DNA from: Pseudomonadota bacterium
GTDB lineage: Bacteria > Pseudomonadota > Gammaproteobacteria > Burkholderiales > Burkholderiaceae_B
Assembly: GCA_023439305.1 (NCBI GenBank)
Contig: JAEXOO010000043.1
Coordinates: 62,001-126,000, forward strand
Reading direction: 5' to 3'
DNA length: 64,000 nucleotides
The first letter of the stretch is position 1, and every line of letters starts with the position of its first letter. The notes under the pieces are model-generated. The model was not told where the DNA came from. It made no database searches and saw nothing but the letters and a program-made list of their open reading frames with translations. Below are positions 42,424-50,655 of this stretch, piece by piece. The position numbers and the translations under genes were made by a program.

Positions 42424-44349
42424 TTACGGCCTGGCTTGCGCGCGCAGTACGGGCTCGGCCGAGGGGGCGAACGATGTACCGCCGCCGCTGGGCAGCTTGT
42501 CAATCAGGGCGGTTTGAGACCAGACCCCCTGGCGGCGGGCCAGCAGGCGATAGCTTTGCACAGGGCCGACCGGGCGGCTGGCCAGGTACAACACGCCGTG
42601 TTGTTCGTGCAGGGCGGGCGACGAGGCGGCGTGCTCTTCCAGCCGGGTGACGGCGTCCTTGTCCACCAGCAAGATGGCGCCCGCGGCCGCTTCCTGAACC
42701 GCCAGAACAACATCGTTCTGCTCGTCCAGGGTCAGGGCGGGGCGCCCCACATAGCGTATGCCCATGTCATGCGCAGGCGCCCAGTTTGTGTCGGGTGTCT
42801 GTTCGGTCAGGCGCAGCAGGTGCTGACTGCTCTTGTCACGCAGATACAGCTCAATCTGGCCTTGTGCATTGCGGATCGCCGCCAGTCCGCCGTTGCTCAG
42901 GGGGGCGGGCAGTTCGAGCCAGTCCTGCCAGCGCCGCTGGCTGTCCTGGCGGGTCTGGAACAAGCGGCCATCCTGGGTGACGGCGAACACGCGCGGAAGA
43001 CCATTCTTATCGGCGACAATGGCCGCCTGGCTGTAGGCCTGCTCCAGTGCTGGCAATGCCTGCCAGGGCGACCAGCCGTGGTCCAGCCCGCTGGGCGCGC
43101 TCCAGTGGAAGCGGCCATCGGTGCCCATGCCCAGCGCCAAGGACAGTCCGCTGGCCACGACGGGCACATGCAGCAGGCGGGCTCCGGTCAGCGCCTGCCA
43201 ACCCTGCCATTGGCCCTGGCCGTTTTGGCGATTGACCCAGATGCCGCCGGTGGCGTCGCGGGCGAACAGGCCGGGTGAGGCGTCTGGATAGTGAAACGCG
43301 GTCAGGGCGTCGGCGGTGCGCCCGCCCAGCGTGTTCCAGCGCTGGCGCGCTGAGTCCCATTGGTTGATGGCGTCATTCTGTTCACCGGGGGCGACCAGTG
43401 CCAGTTGGCCGGTGGCATCGACCAGCAGGCCGGCTTCGGAGTTGTGGCGGCTGGCGTAGTAGGCGCGTTGCACCCAGGCGGCGGCGGGGCCGGCCGGCTC
43501 CTGGCAGTTTTCGGGGCCTTTGCAATAATGGCCGTCTTTCCAGGCGTAGCGGCGGAAAATGTCGGTTTTACTTTGGATCTCGGCCACGCTGAGATTGCTG
43601 TCGTGTTCTTGCGTGGGGTAGTCCAGGTAGCCGATCTGGGCGTAGTTGCCGGGAATGGCCTTCATGGCATCGCGTACCAGGCGGGCGCTGGCGATATGGT
43701 CCGGATGGCCATGGCCCGGGCAGCGCCAGCATAGCTTGGTGTAGGGGACGGGATTGGTGTCGTCCAGGTAGCGGATCGTGGTGGGGCGATACACGGCAAT
43801 CAGGGCTGCCAGCGTCTGGACCAGGTCCTCGCGATCGAAGTTCTGTTCGGGGACGTCCAGAGTCTGTACTGTCTGCCCGGGGACGGACTCGGCTCGGCTG
43901 AGCGGTGTGAGGCTGCCCCAGCCTTTGCCCAGCCACGGGTCTTGCAGCCGCATGTGACTGAGCTGAACCCTGGGGTTGCCGCGCAGCGTGAAGTGGGCCA
44001 CGCTGTGGCGGCCCAGGGCCAGGCGCTGTTCGTCCCATTCGTCGGGCTGATTGGCCATATAGGCATAGGCGGCGCGCACGCCGCGCTCTCGGCTGTACAT
44101 ATAGTCCAGTCCGCCTTTGCGCTCGCTGGCGGTCAGGTAGACCACTTGCACGCAGCCGCCGGCCTGAATGGCATTGGACAAATCCGGATTCATGAACAGC
44201 AGGTCGTCGTCCATATGGCCGACAAAAGCCAGGTCCCGGACGGCGTGGCAGTCAGGCGTTGCGGCGAAGGCGGAAAATGGCAGGATCAGGGCGGCCAGGC
44301 CCAGAAGAGGAATGCGGCGCGGGTGCGAGCGGGCCGGGAGAGCAGGCAT
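42424..44349 (-). CDS. Secreted PIG-L family deacetylase with C-terminal propeller-like domain
   Basis: The 641-residue product starts with a signal peptide (PLLGLAALILPFSAFA, cleavage near residue 30). Residues about 30-270 form a PIG-L/LmbE zinc deacetylase domain with GHMDDDLLF, a variant of the usual HPDDE, and GHGHPDHIASARLV. The remaining ~350 residues contain at least five repeats with W-x-x-W and asp-rich turns (GHWGSW-like: WQGWQAL, WSPWQALPAL, WQDWLELPAP), typical of a beta-propeller lectin. It may deacetylate an exported or foreign polysaccharide while binding it. The ATG at 44349 gives the proper signal peptide. Confidence 0.78.
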   Translation of the reverse strand: MPALPARSHPRRIPLLGLAALILPFSAFAATPDCHAVRDLAFVGHMDDDLLFMNPDLSNAIQAGGCVQVVYLTASERKGGLDYMYSRERGVRAAYAYMANQPDEWDEQRLALGRHSVAHFTLRGNPRVQLSHMRLQDPWLGKGWGSLTPLSRAESVPGQTVQTLDVPEQNFDREDLVQTLAALIAVYRPTTIRYLDDTNPVPYTKLCWRCPGHGHPDHIASARLVRDAMKAIPGNYAQIGYLDYPTQEHDSNLSVAEIQSKTDIFRRYAWKDGHYCKGPENCQEPAGPAAAWVQRAYYASRHNSEAGLLVDATGQLALVAPGEQNDAINQWDSARQRWNTLGGRTADALTAFHYPDASPGLFARDATGGIWVNRQNGQGQWQGWQALTGARLLHVPVVASGLSLALGMGTDGRFHWSAPSGLDHGWSPWQALPALEQAYSQAAIVADKNGLPRVFAVTQDGRLFQTRQDSQRRWQDWLELPAPLSNGGLAAIRNAQGQIELYLRDKSSQHLLRLTEQTPDTNWAPAHDMGIRYVGRPALTLDEQNDVVLAVQEAAAGAILLVDKDAVTRLEEHAASSPALHEQHGVLYLASRPVGPVQSYRLLARRQGVWSQTALIDKLPSGGGTSFAPSAEPVLRAQARP

Positions 44350-44526
44350 GATGGAACAGACAGGAGACAATCTGGGATTCAGGAGAATCCTTCCCGCGTC
44401 GGGCCAGGCCTTGGGGGCGGGCCGACGTGCCTGTTCAGTATAAGCAGGCCGCTGTTTTGCTGGAAGCGGCGCAGAGCGGCGTGCGCGTTGCGCATGTATA
44501 ACTGTGGCGCGCGCGCCGCGTTCGGA

Positions 44527-45705
44527 TCAGGCCAGTCGTGGGCGGATCAGCATGGGCGTGAACTGCCATAGGTAATTGAGCAAGGCCAGAATCCAGCACA
44601 GACCGGCCAGATGCAGCAGGGGCAGGCTCCAGGCGCTGGGGATCAGGGCCAGCAGCCGCAGGGCGGTGGCGGCCAGCAGCAGCAGGTAGCCTGCGACCAG
44701 CCGGGGAGAGGCCTTCAGGGGACGGCCCAGGTGCCCCAGTGCGGTGCGAGTCAGCATGCCGATGATCATGACGCTGAAGCCGGCCAGGCCCAGGATATGC
44801 ACGGGCCAGGCGGCGCGCTGCAGCAAGCCGATTTCGTAGGCGGCGGCGCTCAGCAAGCCGGCGGCCAGGCCGGCATAACCCAGATACAGAATCCACAGCA
44901 AGGGCAGGCGGCGGCTGCACCAGGGACGCCACCGCAGCCATTGCACCAGCGCGATCACGCCCAAGGCGGCCAGGCAGGCGGCCAGCGGCTGGCGCCATCC
45001 CAGCAAAGAAAAGCCTATGGCCAGGGCGCTCAAACCCATTTGCCATTGGCCGCTGCGGGTCTGCATGGGGATAGCCAGGCCGGGGATGGCGCGCATGCTG
45101 AAAAAAGGAATGACGCGGCGCGCGATCAACAGAGTGATCAAGGCCATGGTCCAGAATCCGCTATAGAAGTAAGGCATGGGGTCATGGCCTTGGATCAGGC
45201 TGCCCAGGAACAGGGCATGGCTGATGCCTAGAGCCAGCATCGCCAGAGGTATGCCGTAATTGCGGCGATTGCGGGCCAGCACAATGACGCGCGCGAGCTC
45301 TGCGGCGGCGATCAGGTAGAACAGCGAGTCCAGAATCAGCGCAGGCAGCGCGCCGCCGGGGGCGAGCAGGCAAAGCCGTGCAGCCAGCCAGATCAGGCAC
45401 AGCAGACCGAGGGCAGGGCCGCGCAACGTGCGCTGGCCCGTCCAGGTGGCGCTGGCGGTCAGCAGAAAGCCCACCGCGATGGTGCCGATGAAGGCCCAGA
45501 GCATTTCGTGCGCGTGCCAGAACAGTCCCGGAATGGCGGCGTTGGCCAGCCAGCCGGGCGCATACAGCCACAGGGCGATACTGACCGCTCCCCAAAGGGT
45601 GGCCAATAGATATAAGGGGCGAAAGCCCAATTCCAGAAAAGCGCGCCATTGCGCAGGGGGCGGAGTGGTCGAGGTAGTTAAGGGGATCATGATGGACCGG
45701 GTCAT
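44527..45705 (-). CDS. nnrS: NnrS family haem-copper membrane protein, NO stress
   Basis: This 392-residue inner-membrane protein has about 12 helices. Family signatures are FRPLYLLATLW, LFWHAHEMLWAF, VGFLLTAS, IPFFSMRAI and HILGLAGFSVMIIGMLTR. NnrS binds haem and copper and protects iron-sulfur and dinitrosyl-iron metabolism during nitric oxide stress. The start used is the ATG at 45705; a second ATG lies at 45690 and neither has a clear ribosome site. An NsrR-type palindrome lies directly upstream. No nitrite or NO reductase genes are in the window. Confidence 0.93.
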   Translation of the reverse strand: MTRSIMIPLTTSTTPPPAQWRAFLELGFRPLYLLATLWGAVSIALWLYAPGWLANAAIPGLFWHAHEMLWAFIGTIAVGFLLTASATWTGQRTLRGPALGLLCLIWLAARLCLLAPGGALPALILDSLFYLIAAAELARVIVLARNRRNYGIPLAMLALGISHALFLGSLIQGHDPMPYFYSGFWTMALITLLIARRVIPFFSMRAIPGLAIPMQTRSGQWQMGLSALAIGFSLLGWRQPLAACLAALGVIALVQWLRWRPWCSRRLPLLWILYLGYAGLAAGLLSAAAYEIGLLQRAAWPVHILGLAGFSVMIIGMLTRTALGHLGRPLKASPRLVAGYLLLLAATALRLLALIPSAWSLPLLHLAGLCWILALLNYLWQFTPMLIRPRLA

Positions 45706-45707
45706 TG

Positions 45708-45730
45708 AAGATATATTTCAAATATATCTT
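45708..45730 (-). promoter_or_regulatory. NsrR-type palindrome upstream of nnrS
   Basis: Arms AAGATATATTT (45708-45718) and AAATATATCTT (45720-45730) flank one base: a perfect 11-1-11 palindrome. The known NsrR consensus has arms AAGATGCATTT/AAATGCATCTT; only the two central bases of each arm (GC to AT... one substituted pair) differ. It starts 2 nt before the nnrS ATG and would repress it until NO destroys the NsrR cluster. Confidence 0.8.
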
Positions 45731-45740
45731 ATGGGGCGAA

Positions 45741-45765
45741 TAAAAAACAGCCCGCAGGCTGTTTT
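45741..45765 (-). terminator. Terminator of the marR/nicR gene
   Basis: AAACAGCC, loop CGCA, GGCTGTTT. On the minus strand a T-run follows. It insulates nnrS from the marR gene. Confidence 0.7.
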
Positions 45766-45770
45766 GGGGC

Positions 45771-46247
45771 TCAGTTGCCTTGAGGGGCCAGGTCGCTGTC
45801 TATCATTTTGCGCAGCAGATAAACGATGGCGACTCGCTCGGCGGGATTCAGGTTGCCCATGGTCAGCTCGCTGATCTTCTTGGCGCGCGGTATGACTCGA
45901 TCCAGCAGAGCCAGCCCTTCATCCGTGAGGTTGACGATGACTTTGCGTCTATCGTCCTTGTCGGGGGCCAGCTCGATCAGGTCGCGGGATTTCAGGCGTT
46001 GGATGATGCCGCGTATAGTGGCCTGGTCCACGGCGGTGGCCTCGACCAGTTCGGTCTGGGAGCTGGCGCCATGGTCGCGCAAGGCGCAGAGCGTGACGAA
46101 CTGGATGGCGGTGAGCTGGGTATCGCCCACATGCTGCTGGAAAATGGCGGTGTGCCGCTGGCCGGCTTTGCGCAACAAGTGGCCAATCTGCTCGGTCACG
46201 TCGTAAGGATGGGCGTCGAAGTCGGGAAGAGAGTCAGTAGGCTGCAT
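45771..46247 (-). CDS. nicR: MarR-family regulator of nicotinate catabolism (NicR/BpsR-like)
   Basis: This 158-residue MarR protein has a helical dimerisation region, a winged helix (SSQTELVEATAVDQATIRGIIQRL) and the MarR wing motif PDKDDRRKVIVNLTDEG. The gene is divergent from nicC, and the closest known arrangement is NicR of Pseudomonas putida and BpsR of Bordetella, MarR repressors released by 6-hydroxynicotinate. The ATG at 46247 is the natural start; the frame stays open beyond without similarity. The symbol rests on context plus resemblance. Confidence 0.75.
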   Translation of the reverse strand: MQPTDSLPDFDAHPYDVTEQIGHLLRKAGQRHTAIFQQHVGDTQLTAIQFVTLCALRDHGASSQTELVEATAVDQATIRGIIQRLKSRDLIELAPDKDDRRKVIVNLTDEGLALLDRVIPRAKKISELTMGNLNPAERVAIVYLLRKMIDSDLAPQGN

Positions 46248-46520
46248 GGTTGTTCTGAGTGTTGTTGTGCGGCGGGCAGGCCTGGTTCTTGGCCCAATAG
46301 CGCAGTATACCTGCGCGCCGAGGCCCGGCGTCATGATCCAGATCACCAGGCTGCGATTTCGTACATATCTATATATAGAGTAGACCTGAGTTTAAATGAG
46401 TCTATACACTTCAATTAAGTGAAAAACTCAGAATTTTGTTCAGGGTTCAGAAAACAGCTTCTGAGAGTGGATTTTTTTCTGGCTAGTTGTTGATTTATAT
46501 AAAGTAAAAGAAAAATTATG
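46248..46520. other. nicR-nicC intergenic region, AT-rich left part
   Basis: Base composition drops well below the neighbours. ATCTATATATAGAG near 46366-46379 is palindromic and could be the nicR promoter/operator. No gene is seen. Confidence 0.5.
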
Positions 46521-46521
46521 T

Positions 46522-46535
46522 TTGATAAAAATCAA
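46522..46535. promoter_or_regulatory. FNR/ANR-type box upstream of nicC
   Basis: TTGAT AAAA ATCAA is an exact match to the FNR/ANR consensus TTGAT-N4-ATCAA. It lies 11 bp before a TTGACA (46546-46551) and 132 bp before the nicC ATG. By itself the motif could also be bound by DNR/NarR relatives. Confidence 0.65.
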
Positions 46536-46597
46536 ACCCACATCCTTGACAAGTTAGTGCAAACCCTAGTGCTGAACATTATTTCCATCATTATAAA

Positions 46598-46611
46598 TAG
46601 TGTGTACACTA
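46598..46611. promoter_or_regulatory. Palindrome in the nicC leader, candidate NicR operator
   Basis: TAGTGT GT ACACTA, perfect 6-bp arms, just after TATAAAT (a possible -10). MarR repressors usually bind palindromes of this size over the start point. Assignment to NicR is inference. Confidence 0.55.
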
Positions 46612-46666
46612 CTAAAAAATGTGTATGAGGCGTTCTTTTCTGGATGCCGTGATCAGGAGCTTATAA

Positions 46667-47806
46667 ATGGAAAAAACAGTCAAGATTGCGATTGTGGGAG
46701 CTGGTCTTGGCGGAGCCGCGGCAGCGACTCTGTTGCAGCAGGCAGGCTTTGACGTGGAAGTGTTCGAGCAGGCGCCCGAGTTTTCGCGTCTGGGCGCTGG
46801 CATCCACGTAGGCCCTAACGTCATGAAGATTTTCCGTCGCATGGGTCTGGAAAAAGCCCTGGACGATATGGGCTCGCATCCCGATTTCTGGTTCAGCCGC
46901 GATGGTGAGACCGGCGACTACCTGTCCCGCATTCCTCTGGGCGATTTTGCCAAGAAAGAATACGGCGCCTCCTACATCACCGTGCACCGCGGTGATATGC
47001 ACGCCTTGCAGATCGCGAGCATCAAGCCCGGCACGGTTCATTTCGGCAAGCGCCTGGAAACCATTGTCGACGAAGGCGATGGTGTGCATCTGGCATTTGC
47101 CGACGGCACCAAGGTCAAGGCTGACATCGTGATCGGCGCCGATGGCATCCATTCCAAGATCCGCGAAACCCTGCTGGGCGTCGAAGACCCGATCTACAGC
47201 GGTTGGGTTGCCCACCGAGCCCTGATCCGCGGCGATAAGCTGGCTCAGTTCGCCGACGAATTCGAGGACTGTGTGAAATGGTGGACGGACGATCGTCACA
47301 TGATGGTCTACTACACCACCGGCAAGCGCGACGAATACTACTTCGTGACCGGTGTTCCCCACGAAGCCTGGGATTTTCAGGGCGCTTTCGTGGACAGTTC
47401 GCAGGAAGAAATGCTGGGGGCTTTCGAAGGCTACCATTCCACGGTGCAGAACTTGATCAAGTCCACCGAAAGCATCACCAAGTGGCCTTTGCGCAATCGC
47501 AATCCGCTGCCGCTGTGGAGCCGTGGTCGCCTGGTCATGCTGGGCGATGCCTGCCACCCCATGAAGCCGCACATGGCTCAGGGCGCGTGCATGGCCATTG
47601 AGGACGCTGCCATGCTGACCCGCTGTCTGCAGGAAACCGGCCTGGAAGATCACCGTACGGCATTCGAACTGTACGAGGCCAACCGCAAGGAGCGCGCCAC
47701 GCGTGTCCAGTCGGTGTCCAACGCCAATACCTTCTTGCGCACGCAGGAAGATCCCGCCTGGGTTTATGGCTACGACCTGTACGGCCAGGAACTGAAGTCC
47801 GTCTGA
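46667..47806 (+). CDS. nicC: 6-hydroxynicotinate 3-monooxygenase
   Basis: This 379-residue FAD monooxygenase closely follows P. putida NicC along its length, including IGADGIHSKIRETLLG, GWVAHRALIRGDKL, KRDEYYFVTGVPHEAWDF and GDACHPMKPHMAQGACMA. It carries the FAD GxGxxG motif at residues 11-16. NicC converts 6-hydroxynicotinate, NADH and O2 to 2,5-dihydroxypyridine and CO2, the second step of aerobic nicotinate degradation. AGGAG lies 7 nt before the ATG. A MarR regulator diverges upstream and a transporter follows; the other nic genes are not in the window. Confidence 0.95.
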   Translation: MEKTVKIAIVGAGLGGAAAATLLQQAGFDVEVFEQAPEFSRLGAGIHVGPNVMKIFRRMGLEKALDDMGSHPDFWFSRDGETGDYLSRIPLGDFAKKEYGASYITVHRGDMHALQIASIKPGTVHFGKRLETIVDEGDGVHLAFADGTKVKADIVIGADGIHSKIRETLLGVEDPIYSGWVAHRALIRGDKLAQFADEFEDCVKWWTDDRHMMVYYTTGKRDEYYFVTGVPHEAWDFQGAFVDSSQEEMLGAFEGYHSTVQNLIKSTESITKWPLRNRNPLPLWSRGRLVMLGDACHPMKPHMAQGACMAIEDAAMLTRCLQETGLEDHRTAFELYEANRKERATRVQSVSNANTFLRTQEDPAWVYGYDLYGQELKSV

Positions 47807-47819
47807 TCGTGAACAGCCC

Positions 47820-47844
47820 GTCGCGCAGGAGCGATCTGCGCGAC
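47820..47844 (+). other. Hairpin after nicC without T-run
   Basis: GTCGCGCA / TGCGCGAC, 8-bp perfect stem, 14 nt after the nicC stop. Without a T-run it is more likely an RNA-processing or attenuating structure between nicC and the transporter gene. The rest of the 288-nt gap shows nothing. Confidence 0.4.
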
Positions 47845-48094
47845 GAGCTGGTTCCAGCGTGTTTCATGCCTGGCCGTCCTTCTTGGGGGAGGCGCCGGGC
47901 ATGCGGCCGTTTTTCCGTGTCGAGGCATGCAGATGCACCGATGCGGGTGCAGGTACGAAGTATGAGCAGTGCAGACTGCTCGCTGTCTTGGGGGCGGCAA
48001 GGCTTTGGTGTGGGGCTGTGTCTATGGATGGCGCTGACCATGCGGAGTTTTCTGGTTTACCAGGCATACCAATAATTATCTGGAGATTTACAAG

Positions 48095-49408
48095 GTGCAT
48101 TCATCCATTCCCAGTCCCGCAGTCGCTGCGGATCCGGCGCACAACGCAGATCTATATAAAAAGATCGTCTGGCGCCTGATCCCGTTCTTGTGTTTTTGTT
48201 ATCTGGCGGCGTACCTGGACCGTATCAATGTGGGTTTCGCCAAGCTGCAGATGCTCGAAGACCTGCAGTGGAGCGAGACCGCCTACGGTCTGGGCGCCGG
48301 CTTGTTCTTCCTGGGCTACATCCTGTTCGAGGTGCCCAGCAACCTGATCCTGGAACGCGTGGGCGCCAAGTTGTGGATCGCACGCATCATGATCACCTGG
48401 GGTCTGCTGTCGGGCATGACGATGTTCGTCACCACGCCCGAGCAGTTCTATGTACTGCGCTTTGTGCTGGGCGCGGCGGAAGCCGGCTTTCTGCCCGGCG
48501 TGCTGTACTACCTGACACTGTGGTTTCCTACCTATCGGCGCGGCAAGATCATCGCGCTGTTCATGATAGGCCTGCCGCTGTCCAGCGTGATCGGCGGCCC
48601 GCTGTCGGGCTGGATCATTGGGCACTTCGATCACATGAACGGCTGGCGCGGCTGGCAGTGGCTGTTTTTCCTGGAGGCCATCCCCAGTGTGCTGTTGGGT
48701 ATCCTGACCTTCTGGGCGCTGCCTAACGATTACCAGTCGGCCAAGTGGCTCAATGCCGAAGAAAAAGCGCGTCTGGCCGCTGACTTGAAAGCCGACGACG
48801 CTGAAGGCAAGGGCGTCAAGCACAGCTTCAAGGACGGGTTCTTCAACCTGAAAGTATGGATGCTGGGCGGGATCGACTTTTCCATTTTGCTGGGCACCTA
48901 TTCGATCAGCTTCTGGATGCCATCCTTTATTCGCGCCGCGGGTGTGCAGGATCCTTTCCAGATCGGCCTGATGACCGCCATTCCTTCCCTGGCCGGCGTG
49001 GTCGGGATGCTGTGGATCGGCGCCAGCTCTGATCGCCGCCGCGAGCGCCGCTGGCATTTGATCGTGCCATTGACCATCGGTGCGATTGCGCTGGTTGCCA
49101 GCACGTATGTAGCCCACGATGCCTGGCTGACGGTTCTGGCCTTTACTGTGGCCTCGGGCGTGATCATGGGCGCTGTGCCGGTGTTCTTCAGCCTGCCCGC
49201 CACATTCCTGAAAGGCACGGCGGCCGCCACGGGTTTCGCGCTGGCGTGTTCGCTGGCCAATATCGCCGGCCTGGTCAGCAACTCGCTGATCGGCTGGGTG
49301 ACCGACCTGACTGGCTCGGGCAGCGCCGCCCTGTGGCTGTTTGCCGGTAGCCTGATGGTGAGCTGCCTGCTGGCCTATGCCTTGCCGGCCAAGCAGGTCA
49401 ACCGCTAA
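48095..49408 (+). CDS. nicT: MFS transporter, NicT-like (nicotinate/hydroxynicotinate uptake)
   Basis: This 437-residue MFS protein of the ACS family has 12 helices and the motifs YLDRINVGFAKLQM, GYILFEVPSNLILERVGAK and GAAEAGFLPGVLYYLTLWFP. It is similar in layout to NicT, the putative nicotinate-metabolite transporter of P. putida, and follows nicC on the same strand. GTG start with GGAG 9 nt upstream. The substrate is inferred from the neighbour only; related transporters carry tartrate or phthalate. Confidence 0.8.
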   Translation: MHSSIPSPAVAADPAHNADLYKKIVWRLIPFLCFCYLAAYLDRINVGFAKLQMLEDLQWSETAYGLGAGLFFLGYILFEVPSNLILERVGAKLWIARIMITWGLLSGMTMFVTTPEQFYVLRFVLGAAEAGFLPGVLYYLTLWFPTYRRGKIIALFMIGLPLSSVIGGPLSGWIIGHFDHMNGWRGWQWLFFLEAIPSVLLGILTFWALPNDYQSAKWLNAEEKARLAADLKADDAEGKGVKHSFKDGFFNLKVWMLGGIDFSILLGTYSISFWMPSFIRAAGVQDPFQIGLMTAIPSLAGVVGMLWIGASSDRRRERRWHLIVPLTIGAIALVASTYVAHDAWLTVLAFTVASGVIMGAVPVFFSLPATFLKGTAAATGFALACSLANIAGLVSNSLIGWVTDLTGSGSAALWLFAGSLMVSCLLAYALPAKQVNR

Positions 49409-49449
49409 GTCTTGCCTGTTATCCGAAGCCCTGTTGGGCTTCGAACAAA

Positions 49450-49495
49450 ATTACACCCCGTAACCTGGGCGCAAGCCCGGTTTGCGGGGTGTAAT
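49450..49495 (-). terminator. Long stem with GCAA tetraloop, likely terminator of the yggS pair
   Basis: ATTACACCCCG (49450-49460) pairs with CGGGGTGTAAT (49485-49495). Inside, GGGC-GCAA-GCCC forms a second stem with a GNRA-type loop. On the minus strand TTTTGTT follows, consistent with termination of the genes at 49516-50585. A smaller hairpin GAAGCCC/GGGCTTC just left of it may end nicT. Confidence 0.6.
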
Positions 49496-49515
49496 GCGTT
49501 TTAAGGCAGTGGGTA

Positions 49516-49788
49516 TCAGACAGTCAGGGCCTGCGCGTCTGCTTGCAGCCAGGAGTTCAGATCATTTTTTTCGTAGAGGACTTCCGCGCACAGAACGCGC
49601 AGACCAGTGGGGCCGCTGTCCAGAATGCGCCGCTCGCCGCAGGATTGCTGCAGTTCCAGTTCGCAGCCGGACAGTGTCAGCAAGTGGCGCGCCAGTTGGC
49701 GTAACTGGTCGGGCGTGCAGCAGGGACTGGATTGGAGCTGTGCGGTTTCTTTGCCGTCCTGGCGGATGATCAGGCGCATGGGATTCAT
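49516..49788 (-). CDS. Small hypothetical protein coupled to yggS
   Basis: A 90-residue acidic protein with no transmembrane helix. It has alternating strands and helices and three Cys (CC and two in GCELELQQSCGE). No family is recognised. It overlaps the yggS stop by 4 nt and lies before a strong terminator, so it is probably translated from the same message. Its frame is compact and uses typical codons, which supports a real gene. Confidence 0.6.
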   Translation of the reverse strand: MNPMRLIIRQDGKETAQLQSSPCCTPDQLRQLARHLLTLSGCELELQQSCGERRILDSGPTGLRVLCAEVLYEKNDLNSWLQADAQALTV

Positions 49789-50585
49789 GGCGTTTCCTCT
49801 TGGGCTTCGGGCCAGTAATAATTATTGGGCGTGGATCGAGCGCCAAAAATGGCCTGGCCCACGCGTACCACGGTGGAGCCTTCTTCGATGGCGATTTCGT
49901 AGTCGCCCGACATGCCCATGGACAGTTCGTGCATGCCTTCCGCATGCGCGATGTCGTTGCGCAGTTGTTCGCGCAGTGTGCGCAGCAGGGCGAAGCAGGG
50001 GCGCACTCGTTCGGGTTCCGCCGCCATCAGCGCCAGAGTCATCAGGCCCTTCACGCGCAGCGCCGAAAACTGGGGCAGGGCGCGCACGAATTCGTGGACT
50101 TCGCTGGGGTGCAGGCCGAACTTGCTGGCTTCGCCCGACGTATTGACTTGGACGAATACATCCAGGCTGCGGCCTTCGGCCTGCAGGCGGCGGTCCAGGA
50201 TTTCGGCTGTCTTGAGCTTGTCCAGCGCCTGAAACTCGGAAGCGAAGCGGGCGACGGATTTGGCCTTGTTGCTTTGCAGATGGCCGATGACGGACCAGTG
50301 CAGATCCGGCAATTCTTCGTGCAGTTCTTCGTACTTGCGTTCGGCTTCCTGCACCTTGTTTTCGCCCAGCATGCGGCAGCCGGCCTGGTAGGCCAGGCGG
50401 ATGCGGTCCGTGCCGAATGTCTTGCTGACGGTCAGCAGGCGCACGTCGCCCGCCGCCCGTCCGTGTCGCAGGCAGGCCTGATCAATTCGGTCTTGTACCA
50501 GGGCAATGCGTTGGCGAAATGCATCTACACTGGTAGAGGTGGGATAATGTTCGGTATGAAGCAGGGCAGGGGCGGAATCTGACAT
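49785..50585 (-). CDS. yggS: PLP homeostasis protein YggS/PROSC
   Basis: This 266-residue fold-type III PLP-binding protein has PLP Lys55 in TVSKTF, the GENKVQEAERK motif, HWSVIGHLQSNKAK, VNTSGEASKFG, and MGMSGDYEIAIEEGSTVVRVG as phosphate cradle. YggS has no known catalytic reaction; it buffers PLP and its loss disturbs amino acid pools. The first ~20 residues are an extension relative to E. coli YggS. It is divergent from a MocR regulator, a family that itself binds PLP and often controls B6 genes. Confidence 0.93.
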   Translation of the reverse strand: MSDSAPALLHTEHYPTSTSVDAFRQRIALVQDRIDQACLRHGRAAGDVRLLTVSKTFGTDRIRLAYQAGCRMLGENKVQEAERKYEELHEELPDLHWSVIGHLQSNKAKSVARFASEFQALDKLKTAEILDRRLQAEGRSLDVFVQVNTSGEASKFGLHPSEVHEFVRALPQFSALRVKGLMTLALMAAEPERVRPCFALLRTLREQLRNDIAHAEGMHELSMGMSGDYEIAIEEGSTVVRVGQAIFGARSTPNNYYWPEAQEETP

Positions 50586-50595
50586 GGCGCATCAC

Positions 50596-50621
50596 AAGGT
50601 AGAAAAAGAAGGTACGACCTT
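50596..50621. promoter_or_regulatory. AAGGT repeats between yggS and the MocR gene
   Basis: AAGGT occurs at 50596-50600 and 50609-50613, and ACCTT at 50617-50621, within the 70-bp divergent gap. MocR regulators bind short direct or inverted repeats of this kind. Candidate operator. Confidence 0.4.
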
Positions 50622-50655
50622 GAAGGCCGCATTAATCATTATGTCATAGGTCAAA

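Noticed and set aside
45366..45470. Pairing signals for a second promoter inside nnrS
   Set aside because: Only chance TATA-like strings are present in a coding region.
47809..48075. Small frames in the nicC-nicT gap
   Set aside because: No ribosome site and no similarity; one would begin inside the hairpin after nicC.
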